The notes under the pieces: model-generated | What the model was told of the DNA's origin: nothing | Database searches by the model: none | What the model saw: the letters and a program-made list of their open reading frames with translations, nothing else | Assembly: GCA_904846145.1 (NCBI GenBank) | Contig: CAJGZL010000001.1 | Location: forward strand, 1,240,001-1,304,000 | Source: Psychrobacter immobilis | GTDB lineage: Bacteria > Pseudomonadota > Gammaproteobacteria > Pseudomonadales > Moraxellaceae | Direction: 5' to 3' | DNA: 64,000 nucleotides | Shown: piece after piece, positions 19,852-29,633 of the stretch | Layout of the letters: the number at the start of each line of letters is the position of its first letter | Numbering within the stretch: position 1 is the first letter of the stretch | Position numbers and translations under genes: made by a program

Positions 19852-19881
19852 TGTATCAGCGCTAAAGTGAGTCAGCTATAT

Positions 19882-20268
19882 CTAGAGTAAATTATCTATA
19901 AAACCTTCAAACAGCAAAATAATCAGACAGCCTACGGCATAACAAACCAAATCCTCTACGCTAAAAGTATTACCTAAGACAATATAAGGCACATTACCCT
20001 GCTCAAACCCTAACCTATCCGCCAATTTAAAATACTGGCTAAATTCGATAGCAAAAGCGAATATCAGCGTAAATAAGATCACTGCCTTTCTATTAAAATT
20101 AACGATAGTCATCAAGGCGCTATATATCAATATAACGACCAATACATCACCTAGGTAATGCCTTATCCAGCCACCCGTATATTTGGCAATCGCTATCTCA
20201 ACTAAGAAAAGCACAATAGCTAAGAAGAAATAGCCGAAGTGAAAGCGAAATTTAGTTATTTTTGACAA
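19882..20268 (-). CDS. DUF2809 family membrane protein
   Basis: Small integral membrane protein of 128 residues with four predicted helices. The signatures YTGGWIRHYLGDVLVV, FAIEFSQYFKLADRLG and the GNTFSVEDLVCYAVGC stretch fit DUF2809 as I know it. Function is not established. It starts with ATG; it stands alone between two repeat-bearing spacers. Confidence 0.8.
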   Translation of the reverse strand: MSKITKFRFHFGYFFLAIVLFLVEIAIAKYTGGWIRHYLGDVLVVILIYSALMTIVNFNRKAVILFTLIFAFAIEFSQYFKLADRLGFEQGNVPYIVLGNTFSVEDLVCYAVGCLIILLFEGFIDNLL

Positions 20269-20457
20269 GGCTTATCCTACGCTTATGACAATTAACAGAA
20301 CATCAGCGTAGCAAACAAACAGTCTATTTATCATGAAGTAATAAAGGATTATTTTAGCGCTGAGTTGATACAGAGTAGGTTAAGTACAAGCTTTTAAGTT
20401 ATGCTTGGATCAACGCCATGAAATCCTTCGCAACATCACTAAAAAAGAGTCTCATCC

Positions 20458-21111
20458 ATGTTCGGTATCGAAAACTACTTAGGATTTATTGCTGCCAGCG
20501 TTTTGCTAAATGTCACTCCTGGCACCGATAGCATGTATATCATTACGCGCAGTATCTCTCAGGGTAGCAGAGCGGGATTTTATTCTGTATTGGGCATCAC
20601 TTCAGGGATTTTGGTACATACGGTTCTAGCAGCGCTAGGGTTATCCATCCTGCTGGCTAACTCTCCTTTTGCCTTTATGATCGTCAAATATATTGGCGCT
20701 ATCTACTTATGTTATTTGGGCTATAAGATGATAATAAATAAAAGTGAATCGCTATTAGCCAATAGTTTACCAAAAGGTGAACAGCCTACTCGCTCAAAAC
20801 CGTTAGATCGTTGGAAGATATACCAGCAAGGCGTATTAACCAACGTCTTTAATCCAAAAGTCGCGCTATTTTTTATCGCCTTTTTCCCGCATTTTATCGA
20901 CGCAAGCTATGCGTATGTCACGGTATCATTTTTGATGTTAGGCATTAGCTTTGCGATCACTGGCTTTTTATGGTGCTCGTGCTTGGCTTTTTTGGCATCG
21001 ATATTTAGTAAAAATTTACGTGAGAATCCAGCTATTGAGTCAATATTAAATAAGATCGGCGGTGTGGTATTTATTGGGATGGGGATTAAGCTGTTGACGG
21101 AGAGGGGTTAA
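20458..21111 (+). CDS. LysE/RhtB-family amino acid exporter
   Basis: Inner membrane translocator of 217 residues with about six hydrophobic helices. The family signature LNVTPGTDSMYIITRS and GxxxG-rich second helix are clear, as is the middle RWKIYQQGVLTNVFNPKVA segment. Members export threonine, homoserine, lysine or similar compounds; which one cannot be told. No LysR regulator is adjacent. Confidence 0.9.
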   Translation: MFGIENYLGFIAASVLLNVTPGTDSMYIITRSISQGSRAGFYSVLGITSGILVHTVLAALGLSILLANSPFAFMIVKYIGAIYLCYLGYKMIINKSESLLANSLPKGEQPTRSKPLDRWKIYQQGVLTNVFNPKVALFFIAFFPHFIDASYAYVTVSFLMLGISFAITGFLWCSCLAFLASIFSKNLRENPAIESILNKIGGVVFIGMGIKLLTERG

Positions 21112-21353
21112 GTAAATGCGGATCAGCGTTTCTAAGGATAGATTTATAAGGCTACACTCACTTAATCACGTGTTAGTTATATACAAAGCAATTATTAAAT
21201 TTAGGAGAAATAATGAGCATTATTCAAAACGCAATAGATTCAATCCAAATTGGAGTTGAGGATTTTGAAAGTGATGATGAGGTAATCCCCCCAATAAATA
21301 AGAACACTTACAAATAGAGATTAACTGCTAAAATACACCAGCAGGAGAATCCT

Positions 21354-21620
21354 ATGAAAAAGACACGCTTTAGCGACAACCAAATCGTCAACATCCTAAA
21401 ACAAGCCGAACAAGGCGTCCCTATTACCGAGCTCTGCCGTGAGCATAACATCAGCCAAAGCACCTTCTACAACTGGCGATCTAAATATGGTGGTATGGAC
21501 GCCACACTTATCAGCCGTCTTAAAGAGCTTGAAGTTGAAAATGCCCGCTTAAAGAAGATGTACGCTGATGAATGTCTTAAATCCGACATCCTACAGGATG
21601 CTATGTCAAAAAAGTGGTAG
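21354..21620 (+). CDS. IS3 transposase OrfA
   Basis: 88-residue DNA-binding protein with a helix-turn-helix ([16 protein letters not shown], then [17 protein letters not shown]) and a leucine-zipper tail. Its last codons contain the slippery heptamer A AAA AAG at 21608-21614, where a -1 shift joins it to OrfB to make the full transposase. Confidence 0.93.
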   Translation: MKKTRFSDNQIVNILKQAEQGVPITELCREHNISQSTFYNWRSKYGGMDATLISRLKELEVENARLKKMYADECLKSDILQDAMSKKW

Positions 21621-22441
21621 CGCCCCAAAGGCGCAAAGCGTTGGTTTGTCACTACATTGAAGATCGTGGTATTGGTATCCGCAGGGCTTGTAGCATCTTT
21701 AACATCAGCGTCACCTGTTATTATCACAAGTCGGTGGTAACAGATGAGAACCAGCAAATAGCGGACTTACTTATCAAACTGACTGATGAGAACAAGAACT
21801 GGGGCTTTGGCTTGTGCTTTTTAACCTTGCGTAATGTGCTAGGACTGCCGTACAACCATAAGCGGGTATATCGCATCTACTGCGAGCTTGAACTCAACCT
21901 TAGAATCAAGCCTAAGCGTCGCATTAAACGTGCTAAACCAATACCATTAGCAGTACCTGATAGGATTAACCAAAGCTGGAGCATGGACTTTATGCACGAC
22001 AGCTTAACTGATGGCCGCGGCTTTAGACTGTTCAATGTCATTGATGATTACAACCGTGAGGCACTCACCGTTGAAGTCGACTTCTCGCTACCGGCCGGGA
22101 GGGTCATACGCAGTCTTAATCAGCTTATTGAGTACCGAGGCAAACCTGTGCAGATAAGATGCGATAACGGCCCTGAATACATCAGCAATGCGCTCAAAGA
22201 CTGGGCTGAACAGCAAGGTATCATCTTAAGCTATATTGAACCTGGCAATCCACAGCAAAATGCGTATGTAGAGCGCTTTAACAGAACCATGAGATATGAT
22301 TGGTTAAATCAGGAGCTGTTTGATAATCTAGAGCAGGTACGCGCACAAGCAGAAAACTGGTTATACCATTATAATCATAAGCGCCCAAACATGGGCAATG
22401 GCGGTTTTACACCGATACAGAAACTCAATCAGGCAGCTTAG
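21614..22441 (+). CDS. IS3 transposase OrfB (DDE integrase domain)
   Basis: 275-residue rve-type catalytic domain. The DDE triad is visible as WSMDFMHD, the RCDNGPEY segment and [10 protein letters not shown]. It begins at a GTG in the -1 frame relative to OrfA, overlapping it by seven bases. Normally produced as an OrfAB fusion. Confidence 0.93.
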   Translation: MVAPQRRKALVCHYIEDRGIGIRRACSIFNISVTCYYHKSVVTDENQQIADLLIKLTDENKNWGFGLCFLTLRNVLGLPYNHKRVYRIYCELELNLRIKPKRRIKRAKPIPLAVPDRINQSWSMDFMHDSLTDGRGFRLFNVIDDYNREALTVEVDFSLPAGRVIRSLNQLIEYRGKPVQIRCDNGPEYISNALKDWAEQQGIILSYIEPGNPQQNAYVERFNRTMRYDWLNQELFDNLEQVRAQAENWLYHYNHKRPNMGNGGFTPIQKLNQAA

Positions 22442-23412
22442 TTCTATTTATTAGGTGTCTTAAGTTTGGGAGGGTTACCATGATAGGCGTAGTGTTTCTG
22501 CTGTGAGAAATATTGCGGCTGGAATTTTATTATTGTACAAAGAGAAGCTTTGCCAACTGTCTCCAAGTAATAACAAAGAGTTGCTAATAAAACAGAATAT
22601 TAGACCTATACAAAATGCAAAAGGCGATATAACTTTTGAAGGCAAAGGTCATAAGACGGTTGATGTCCAGTCGATAAAAGAAAGATTTGCCAGCTTAAAC
22701 GTCAAAGTAGAATGGAAACGTTTCGATGAGATTAATAAACTAAGAAACGATTTAGAACACTACTATACATCTGAATCTCCTGATGCTGTCCGAGAAATTG
22801 TAGCCAAGTCATTTTTACTGATTAGAGACTTTCTATCAGAACACTTGCAAGAAGATCCTCAAGAAATCCTTGGCAACGATTGCTGGACAACTTTGCTTGA
22901 TGTGAGCGATGTTTATTCAGCAGAAGAACAAGCTTGTAGAGAGAGTATTAACACAGTCGACTGGAAGTATAATTCAGTTAAAGTAACTCTTAAAAATCTT
23001 CGTTGTCATCAGTGTCACTCTCCATTGATACAAGCACCGCATTCTGATGATATTTATCCGATGATTGATTTGCATTGCAAGTCATGTGGAGATGATTTCT
23101 GCTTCTATGATGTACTTGAACAATGTATTGATGACTCTCTAGCTGGAGACGCACATATAAACATAAAAGATGGGGGCAATTCTCCTTATGATTTATGCCA
23201 CGAGTGTGGGAAAAGCACATTCATTCATGAAGAGGAATGTTGTGTAGCATGTGATTACGAAATGGAATACACCGAATGTGAAACGTGTGGAGATCCTCTA
23301 AGCTTAGAAGATCAATATAATGAAGGCAAGTGTAGCTACTGCCAGTATAAGTGGGAAAAGTTCATGGCAGAGTGATCTAACAAATTATATTTTCTTGTCC
23401 ATTTCAATTTTT

Positions 23413-24214
23413 GGTGGTGTTCTAAAAAGTATGCTGGCATCAGACGTAGCCATAATTGACATAGAATAACACCAGATCGAATACCTTAAAGTGATTATCA
23501 AGCTTTTTCGAGAAGCAGCAGGTTTTTCTAACGGCTCGACGTAACCGGTGTCTCAAGCGACAGTTATTGCCTTCTATACCTACCGTATGCTGTTTGCCAA
23601 CTCGCTTATGATCTGATTTAAAAGCCGTCAAAAAGCTATCCCAGTTGTCCATACTAATAGAGTCATAGCTGACTTTGAGCTGATTTAGACGTGCTCTTAG
23701 CTTCTTAGCCGTTCTCAAATCACGTTTGCCCCAGACATAAGCGACAATCTCATTGGTAGCACGGTCATAAGCATAAATCAGCCAGACTTTACGTTTCTTA
23801 CGGTACACGTAAGTCCAGAACTCATCAACTTCTAAGCGTTCATAGTAGCTCTGCTTAGGCGCAATCTTATATACGGATGAGCCTATGGTACTTAGCACTT
23901 TACCAATGCTAACTGAGGCTATAATAGCAATGTCTCTAATGCCACAGCCTCTCACTGTCATTAGCCGTATTTTATCTTCTATTCTAGAGTGACAGCCGTT
24001 ATAAGTTAAGGCATGATCGCCAATGAACTGACGCTTGCAGGCTTTGCATTGGTAGTTTTGCTTACCATAGCTTTTTTTGCCATTTTTCTTTAAACTGGGA
24101 CTGTGACAGTCGGGGCAGCTGATATCTATTTGTGTCTTCATAACCTCAAATATATCATCTTGCTTTGGCTGTCACCCTCCTTTATTACCTCAGCATACTT
24201 TCTGATACACCACC
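23413..24214 (-). mobile_element. IS1-family insertion sequence
   Basis: 802 bp with inverted repeats GGTGGTGTTCTAAAAAGTAT (left) and GGTGGTGTATCAGAAAGTAT (right), both followed by GCTG. It is flanked by an 8-bp duplication CAATTTTT (23405-23412 and 24215-24222), the expected size for IS1. It landed 37 bp after the stop of the split HEPN gene. Confidence 0.93.
23440..24141 (-). CDS. IS1-family transposase, single ORF
   Basis: 233-residue transposase. The N-terminal zinc finger (CPDCHSPSLKKNG and CKACKRQF) and the helix-turn-helix resemble InsA, and the C-terminal DDE part (LEVDEFWTYV, SMDNWDSF, then RLRHRLRRAVRKT) resembles InsB. In classical IS1 these are two frames joined by frameshifting; here they form one continuous frame, as in some IS1 subgroups. 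The frame is intact. Confidence 0.93.
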   Translation of the reverse strand: MKTQIDISCPDCHSPSLKKNGKKSYGKQNYQCKACKRQFIGDHALTYNGCHSRIEDKIRLMTVRGCGIRDIAIIASVSIGKVLSTIGSSVYKIAPKQSYYERLEVDEFWTYVYRKKRKVWLIYAYDRATNEIVAYVWGKRDLRTAKKLRARLNQLKVSYDSISMDNWDSFLTAFKSDHKRVGKQHTVGIEGNNCRLRHRLRRAVRKTCCFSKKLDNHFKVFDLVLFYVNYGYV

Positions 24215-24222
24215 CAATTTTT

Positions 24223-24512
24223 TAGTTAAGTATAACGTTGTATCAATTACAAGCGGACAGTGCGCGTAGGGTGCGCCCCGCGCACCATGATATATAGACC
24301 CATTCAGACCACGCTTAATATCAGCAAGTAAGTGATGCAAGAATTAGCCCTGATAGCAGCGGTTATCCTGACGGGCTAGGCGAATTGCAGGCGGTTGGTT
24401 TTGAGACGTTATCGAGTCAACAGGAACTGCTCAAGCCGTAGCGCCTGCCTCGCCTCGACTGGCAGATAGTAGCGAATAGCAGGATTAGCTTCCTCCATAA
24501 AAACATAGCTAA
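24223..24512. other. Intergenic region with palindrome and short ORF remnant
   Basis: Holds the palindrome at 24266. An open stretch at 24319-24441 on the plus strand (ISPDSSGYPDGLGELQAVGF core, ending LLKP) has protein-like composition but no start codon. It may be the tail of a lost gene. Confidence 0.35.
24266..24290. repeat. Dispersed palindrome, GGTGCG type (copy 3, degenerate)
   Basis: GTAGGGTGCGCCCCGCGCACCATGA keeps the CTACCC/GGTGCG arms seen at 17089 and 17573. Confidence 0.55.
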
Positions 24513-24513
24513 T

Positions 24514-24551
24514 AAAAAACCCCAACATAAGGTTGAGGTTTTATTTTTTAA
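24514..24551 (-). terminator. Intrinsic terminator of acnA
   Basis: AAAACCTCAAC and GTTGGGGTTTTTT (minus-strand sense) form a stem with one mismatch followed by T6, 15 bp past the acnA stop. Confidence 0.75.
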
Positions 24552-24565
24552 GAACTATTTAAAAG

Positions 24566-27352
24566 TTAACCAGCTTCCATACTCTCAGCAGCGAGTTGAC
24601 GCAGTACATAGTGCAATACCCCACCATGACGCACATATTCACGCTCTTTTGGTGTCTGTAGCATGACGTTCACATCAAAGCTCTCAGTTGAGCCATCAGC
24701 ACGAGTAGCTGTGACTTTTGCTGTTTTGCTCTCACCGTTATCAAGACCTGTAATACTCATGACTTCTGAACCATCAAGCTTATAGGTCTCTGCGTTTTCA
24801 CCGTCTTTAAAGGTTAATGGCAACACACCCATACCGACTAAGTTTGAACGGTGAATACGCTCAAATGAGCTGGTCAATACCGCTTTTACTCCGAGCAAAA
24901 TAGTACCTTTGGCTGCCCAGTCACGACTTGAGCCAGAGCCATACTCGCTACCGCCTAGTACTACGAGCGGACGCTTGTCTTCTTTATACTTCATCGCCGC
25001 ATCATAGATAGCCATTTCTTGACCATCTTGTAACGTGGCGCTATCACCGTTGAAGTAATACGTATAACCGCCCTCTTTGCCACCCATCATTGAGTTTTTG
25101 ATACGGATATTAGCAAAGGTGCCGCGTGTCATCACCGCATCGTTGCCACGGCGTGAGCCATAACTATTAAAATCCGCTTCCATTACGCCGCGCTCTTGCA
25201 AGTACTTGCCCGCAGGAGAGTCAGCATCGATATTACCAGCAGGCGAGATATGATCTGTGGTGATCGAATCACCGAATAGACCTAAAATACGCGCGCCTTC
25301 GATATCAGGAATACCTTCTGGCTGCATCGTCATACCATCGAAGAAAGGTGGGTTTTTGATATAAGTAGACGTCTCCTCCCATGGGTACAGTTGGCTATCG
25401 GCTGAGCTAATAGCATTCCATGCGGCACTACCGTCAAACACTTCACCGTAGTTTTTACGGAACATATCAGCGTCAATATTATTAGCGATTAGCTCGTTAA
25501 TCTCTTCTGACGTTGGCCAGATATCTTTTAAGAACACATCATTGCCGTCTTGGTCTTGTCCTAGTGGCTGCGTCGTCAAGTCGATATCGACCGTACCTGC
25601 CAGCGCATAAGCGACTACCAACGGAGGTGATGCTAAGTAGCTGGCCTTTACGTGTGAGTGAATACGACCTTCAAAATTACGATTACCTGAGAGTACAGCC
25701 GCTGCGACCAAATCTTTTTCTTCGATACCTTTTTCGATCGACTCTAAGAGCGGTCCTGAGTTACCGATACAAGTCGTACAGCCATAGCCGACTAAGTAAA
25801 AGCCTGTTTTTTCTAGCTCGTCCATTAGCTTGGTTTTTTCAAGGTAATCAGTGACTACTTTTGAACCAGGTGCGAGTGAAGTCTTCACCCAAGGCTTGGC
25901 TTTCAGACCTTTTGCCGCGGCTTTTTTCGCAACCAGTCCCGCTCCAATCATAACCGCAGGGTTTGAGGTATTCGTACACGAGGTGATAGCGGCGATAACG
26001 ACCGAACCATCACGCAGCTTATGGCTTTTATCATCGATATTGACATCAGAGTAGACGTTAGGTTTAGCATAGAGTTTATCGGCTTGCTCTTGCTCGCCGC
26101 CTTCTTCGTCAAAACGCTCCTTACCTTTGATTTCCGATTTGCGATCTTTGGTCATTTTTTCTAGCGTTTCGCCAAATTTTTCGTGCATATCAGATAGATT
26201 GATACGCTGCTGTGGTAAGTTAGGACCTGCAAGTGCAGGCTGTACCGATGATAAATCCAGCTCAAGCTTACTTGAATAAGTTGCTGCTGGCGTATCAGCA
26301 TCGTGCCATAAGCCTTGCGCCTTGGCGTACTGCTCAACGAGCTTAATTTGGCTCTCATCCCGTCCTGATAGACGCAGATAATCAATCGCCATTTGGTCAA
26401 TCGGGAAGATACCACAAGTCGCACCATACTCTGGCGACATATTGGCAATGGTGGCGCGATCAGCCAGTGGCATACTATGCAGACCTTCGCCGAAGAACTC
26501 AACGAATTTACCGACCACGCCATGAGCTCGTAGCATTTCAACCACGCGCAATACTAAATCCGTTGCGGTAACGCCTTCATTAAGTTTGCCAGTCAGCTCA
26601 AAACCGACCACTTGTGGGATCAGCATTGAGGACGGTTGACCAAGCATTGCCGCTTCAGCTTCAATACCACCGACACCCCAACCAAGCACGCCGATACCAT
26701 TAATCATCGTGGTATGACTATCCGTACCAAACACCGTATCCGGATAAGCGGTCAGCTCGCCATCTACATCTGCTGCCATTACCACGCGTGCCAGATACTC
26801 AAGGTTAACCTGATGCACAATACCTGTCGCTGGTGGTACAACTACGAAATTTTCAAAGGCGTTACGACCCCAATGCAAAAACTCATAGCGCTCATTGTTG
26901 CGTTTAAACTCAATCTTTTCATTCAAATCTAGCGCATCTTCGCGGCCGTAAGCGTCAACTTGTACAGAGTGATCAACGACCAACTCACTTGGGATAAAGG
27001 GATTAATTTGCTCAGCACGACCACCAAGCTCGACCACGGCATCACGCATCGCCGCTAAATCGACAACCGATGGTACACCAGTGAAATCTTGCAACACAAC
27101 ACGGGCTGGCATAAAGGCGATTTCTTTTGACGCTTCTGCACCTGCGTCCCAATTGGCGACCGCTTCGATATGGTCTTTACCAACAGACTGACCGTCATCC
27201 TCATTGCGCAATAAGTTTTCTAAAACAACTTTCATGCAAAAGGGTAACTTACTAATATTTTTGTAAGTTTCAGTTAATTTTGGCAAGCTGTAATAGGCAT
27301 GATCCTTGCCGTCAACACTCAAAGTGTTTTTTACATTGAAGATATCACTCAT
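24566..27352 (-). CDS. acnA: Aconitate hydratase A
   Basis: TCA cycle enzyme of 928 residues that interconverts citrate and isocitrate through a 4Fe-4S cluster. The iron-sulfur ligands are in SCTNTSNPAVMIGAGL and the YGCTTCIGNSGPL segment. Substrate-binding signatures include FGTDSHTTMINGIGVLGWG and GSEYGSGSSRDWAAKG in the swivel domain. Length fits the AcnA/IRP class. Single transcription unit; an AAGGAAG ribosome binding site precedes the ATG. Confidence 0.97.
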   Translation of the reverse strand: MSDIFNVKNTLSVDGKDHAYYSLPKLTETYKNISKLPFCMKVVLENLLRNEDDGQSVGKDHIEAVANWDAGAEASKEIAFMPARVVLQDFTGVPSVVDLAAMRDAVVELGGRAEQINPFIPSELVVDHSVQVDAYGREDALDLNEKIEFKRNNERYEFLHWGRNAFENFVVVPPATGIVHQVNLEYLARVVMAADVDGELTAYPDTVFGTDSHTTMINGIGVLGWGVGGIEAEAAMLGQPSSMLIPQVVGFELTGKLNEGVTATDLVLRVVEMLRAHGVVGKFVEFFGEGLHSMPLADRATIANMSPEYGATCGIFPIDQMAIDYLRLSGRDESQIKLVEQYAKAQGLWHDADTPAATYSSKLELDLSSVQPALAGPNLPQQRINLSDMHEKFGETLEKMTKDRKSEIKGKERFDEEGGEQEQADKLYAKPNVYSDVNIDDKSHKLRDGSVVIAAITSCTNTSNPAVMIGAGLVAKKAAAKGLKAKPWVKTSLAPGSKVVTDYLEKTKLMDELEKTGFYLVGYGCTTCIGNSGPLLESIEKGIEEKDLVAAAVLSGNRNFEGRIHSHVKASYLASPPLVVAYALAGTVDIDLTTQPLGQDQDGNDVFLKDIWPTSEEINELIANNIDADMFRKNYGEVFDGSAAWNAISSADSQLYPWEETSTYIKNPPFFDGMTMQPEGIPDIEGARILGLFGDSITTDHISPAGNIDADSPAGKYLQERGVMEADFNSYGSRRGNDAVMTRGTFANIRIKNSMMGGKEGGYTYYFNGDSATLQDGQEMAIYDAAMKYKEDKRPLVVLGGSEYGSGSSRDWAAKGTILLGVKAVLTSSFERIHRSNLVGMGVLPLTFKDGENAETYKLDGSEVMSITGLDNGESKTAKVTATRADGSTESFDVNVMLQTPKEREYVRHGGVLHYVLRQLAAESMEAG

Positions 27353-27724
27353 GGTAGCTTCCTTATCGTTGTTATATATACTCGAACATAAATCATTATA
27401 AATTTATGCTGATAATTGGTGGCTAAATAATGGTACTTAACGTTTTAGTGAATGAGTTTATTTAGAGGTAATGAGATCTATTCGATAACGAGTAAGAGTA
27501 GTTAACAAGATAACCCCTTGTGTTCTCAGGCTACTAAAATTTCTTATATCAATAAAAGCTGTATTAACAAAAGATATAAGTATATCTCTACTGTTTAACA
27601 GTAACGTTCTTTTACCATAACAAATATACCGTGGTTTGTTAACGTCTAGATGTAGGCAAATCGTGGCTCAATCGTAACCGTAAAAGTAGCTTAGCGGTTT
27701 ATCAGCAAGGTATCGCACCCTATT
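27353..27724. other. Intergenic region between acnA and the DUF3025 gene
   Basis: 372 bp, AT-rich, no supported gene. It should contain the acnA promoter on the minus strand; I see no clear operator. Confidence 0.4.
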
Positions 27725-28735
27725 CTACTTTTGACGACGACCGCTGCGAAACACGTAGCTATCATCGTAAAAGCTGGCATCAGTATTCTCTGACCAAAAA
27801 TGCGGCACGCCCAGAATAGGTAGGGGCGCAAGCTGACGCGGAGTAACGTTGTCTTGTGATAATAACTCATTTATATATATGGCAAGCTGGTCATCCAAAT
27901 AAGCGATGCGCTCAGGCAAAGATAATGCAAAAAAATCAGCCGCTACATTAATAACCACGCTATGCGCACACAAAGCTTTGCGTGGTTGTATTAACTGTTC
28001 GAGCAAGGCATGACCAAAAATATAAACGGCAGCTTGAGAATGTGTATCACGTTTTTTGGGATTATCCCACTTATCACGCGGTACAACCAAACTTGCCTGC
28101 CAGTCAAAATTAATCAATGCCTCACCTATGCTAGGGTCAGCGGTCACGAGTATCGCGCCATTTTCATCAAATACAGTGATAGTGTCGCGCACTCGCCCGC
28201 GTCTTGCACCTCTACCATCCTCATGACACGCTGCAATCTCTAGCATATGATAATAATTTAGCATAGCTTTGGTCTTTGGAAAACTCAGCCAAATACTGCC
28301 GTTAAAAAGATCATGCAAATTATCGCGCGTCGGAATATTACCCGTACTGCCGATAAATTGCTCATAACCCATTCCCTCAGGCAATACGTCTTGTGAGACA
28401 AACCTCAAACGATAAGCTTGATTGTCTTCTATAGGTTGAGTGGTCGGCAATGGAGTTTGGCAGTCTTCACTTTGCTGCTGTAAAGCTGTATTTAATACTT
28501 TGGCAATGACATCTATTTGAGTATCTAAGCTAGCAGTATTAGCTAGTTGCTTATCGGCTTTATTAACATTAGCATTAGCATCACTCAGCTGCTTTATAGT
28601 GGCACTTAGATAGCTTAATTGATTTATGTGAGCCAACCAAGGCGCTTGCCAGTCGATAGGGGCAAAGCTTGCATCAAGTTGGTTATAAGAATAAGAGCTT
28701 GAGAAATCGTTATTAATTGAGTTAGCAATAGTCAT
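27725..28735 (-). CDS. DUF3025 domain-containing protein
   Basis: Soluble protein of 336 residues with no signal peptide. The N-terminal FAPIDWQAPWL and the central TRDNLHDLFNGSIWLSFP followed by KTKAMLN are the recognisable DUF3025 signatures. The family is uncharacterised. A Gln/Asp/Ala-rich variable stretch lies at about 55-105. It is divergent from the YdjM-like gene. Confidence 0.85.
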   Translation of the reverse strand: MTIANSINNDFSSSYSYNQLDASFAPIDWQAPWLAHINQLSYLSATIKQLSDANANVNKADKQLANTASLDTQIDVIAKVLNTALQQQSEDCQTPLPTTQPIEDNQAYRLRFVSQDVLPEGMGYEQFIGSTGNIPTRDNLHDLFNGSIWLSFPKTKAMLNYYHMLEIAACHEDGRGARRGRVRDTITVFDENGAILVTADPSIGEALINFDWQASLVVPRDKWDNPKKRDTHSQAAVYIFGHALLEQLIQPRKALCAHSVVINVAADFFALSLPERIAYLDDQLAIYINELLSQDNVTPRQLAPLPILGVPHFWSENTDASFYDDSYVFRSGRRQK

Positions 28736-28852
28736 AATTAGAGTCTCAAAATAAGTATCTTAGAGTCTGTAGTGGATTGGCCTATGGTATCATAGAGCGC
28801 TTTTTTAATAGCAGCAGACCCCTTATTTAGAGCACTACTTGAGACCCTTTTT

Positions 28853-29569
28853 ATGGCCAATTTCAACACCCATCTTAACGGCGCATTTGCCGTGAGTGGT
28901 ATCGCCGCTTTAACCATTTATAAAACTGGGTTGATTGACGATTCAGCCTTTTTGATGTGCGTAGCGCTTGGTACTATAGGTGGACTACTACCTGATTTGG
29001 ATTCGGACAACTCTACACCGATCAAACTTGGCTTTAATTTAGCCTCCTTTATGTTTGCTTTTGGGCTAGTGATGCACTGGCGTGATGAGTTAAGTTTGCT
29101 TGCTTTGATGGCGTTATGGCTGGCGGGCTATGGCTTTATGCGCTACGTGGTGTTTTATATCTTTACCACGATGACGGTGCATCGCGGGGTCATTCATTCG
29201 GTGCCTTATATGGCAATCCTAGGTCTGGGATTGACTTGCTTAAGCTATTTTGTCATGGATAATGCTTTGATTACCAGCTGGTTTTATGGGCTATTTCTGT
29301 TTGGTGGCGCACTGGTACATCTAAGCCTTGATGAACTATATAGCGTTAATTTATCAGGCATGAAAATGAAGCGCTCATCAGGCACAGCGATGAAGTTTTA
29401 TCAGCATCGAGATAAATGGTGGTATTTGCTACTTTATGTATTGATAGCGGTGCTTTTATACGTTGCTCCACCTTTTGAGCCGTTTTGGCAGCAAGTGCGT
29501 GACCCTGCGCCTTGGGCACAGCTTAGAGTGGGCATGTTGCCGAATATTCTAGAAGACTATTTTCGTTAG
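28853..29569 (+). CDS. YdjM-like inner membrane metal-dependent hydrolase
   Basis: Membrane protein of 238 residues with about five to six helices. The signatures FNTHLNGAFAVSG, GGLLPDLDSDNSTP and HRGVIHSVPYM, with conserved His and Asp, fit the LexA-regulated YdjM/metal-dependent hydrolase family (formerly DUF457). The biochemical activity is inferred from metal-binding residues and has not been fixed for the family. No clear LexA box is seen upstream. Confidence 0.85.
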   Translation: MANFNTHLNGAFAVSGIAALTIYKTGLIDDSAFLMCVALGTIGGLLPDLDSDNSTPIKLGFNLASFMFAFGLVMHWRDELSLLALMALWLAGYGFMRYVVFYIFTTMTVHRGVIHSVPYMAILGLGLTCLSYFVMDNALITSWFYGLFLFGGALVHLSLDELYSVNLSGMKMKRSSGTAMKFYQHRDKWWYLLLYVLIAVLLYVAPPFEPFWQQVRDPAPWAQLRVGMLPNILEDYFR

Positions 29570-29582
29570 AATAGCTTTAAAT

Positions 29583-29606
29583 GATGCATGGAATGCACCC
29601 CCTACG
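29583..29606. repeat. Dispersed palindrome, GGTGCG type (copy 4, degenerate)
   Basis: GATGCATGGAATGCACCCCCTAC is a weakened version of the 17089 site, in the spacer before ychJ. Confidence 0.5.
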
Positions 29607-29633
29607 ATAAACCATATTCAGTCAGAGTAAATT

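Larger units (their letters stand above)
19507..19881. other. Intergenic region with two palindromic repeats
   Basis: 375 bp without a supported ORF. It contains a copy of the GGCTGGGTT palindrome at 19700 and a long imperfect hairpin at 19776-19851. Confidence 0.6.
21281..22479 (+). mobile_element. IS3-family (IS407-group-like) insertion sequence
   Basis: 1199 bp bounded by imperfect inverted repeats beginning GGTAATCCCCCCAA (left) and GGTAACCCTCCCAA (right, reverse strand). The flanks are a 4-bp direct repeat ATGA (21277-21280 and 22480-22483), the target duplication size known for the IS407 group. Both transposase frames are intact and overlap at a frameshift site, so the copy looks recent and possibly active. 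Confidence 0.92.
21213..23375 (+). pseudogene. HEPN-like / zinc-ribbon protein gene, split by an IS3-family element
   Basis: The ATG at 21213 follows GGAGA and opens a frame cut after 68 bases by the IS at 21281-22479. Removing the IS and one copy of its ATGA target duplication rejoins the frame exactly (GAT, then AGG CGT), giving a protein of 319 residues. The N-terminal half is helical with RNDLEHYY, an Rx4H arrangement typical of HEPN ribonuclease-like domains. The C-terminal half carries at least five Cys pairs (CHQC, CKSC, CHEC, CETC, CSYC), consistent with zinc ribbons. The downstream part could start at the GTG at 22503 (290 residues), but it lacks the first 29 residues. HEPN assignment is inference; a defence or toxin role is only a possibility. 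Confidence 0.75.
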
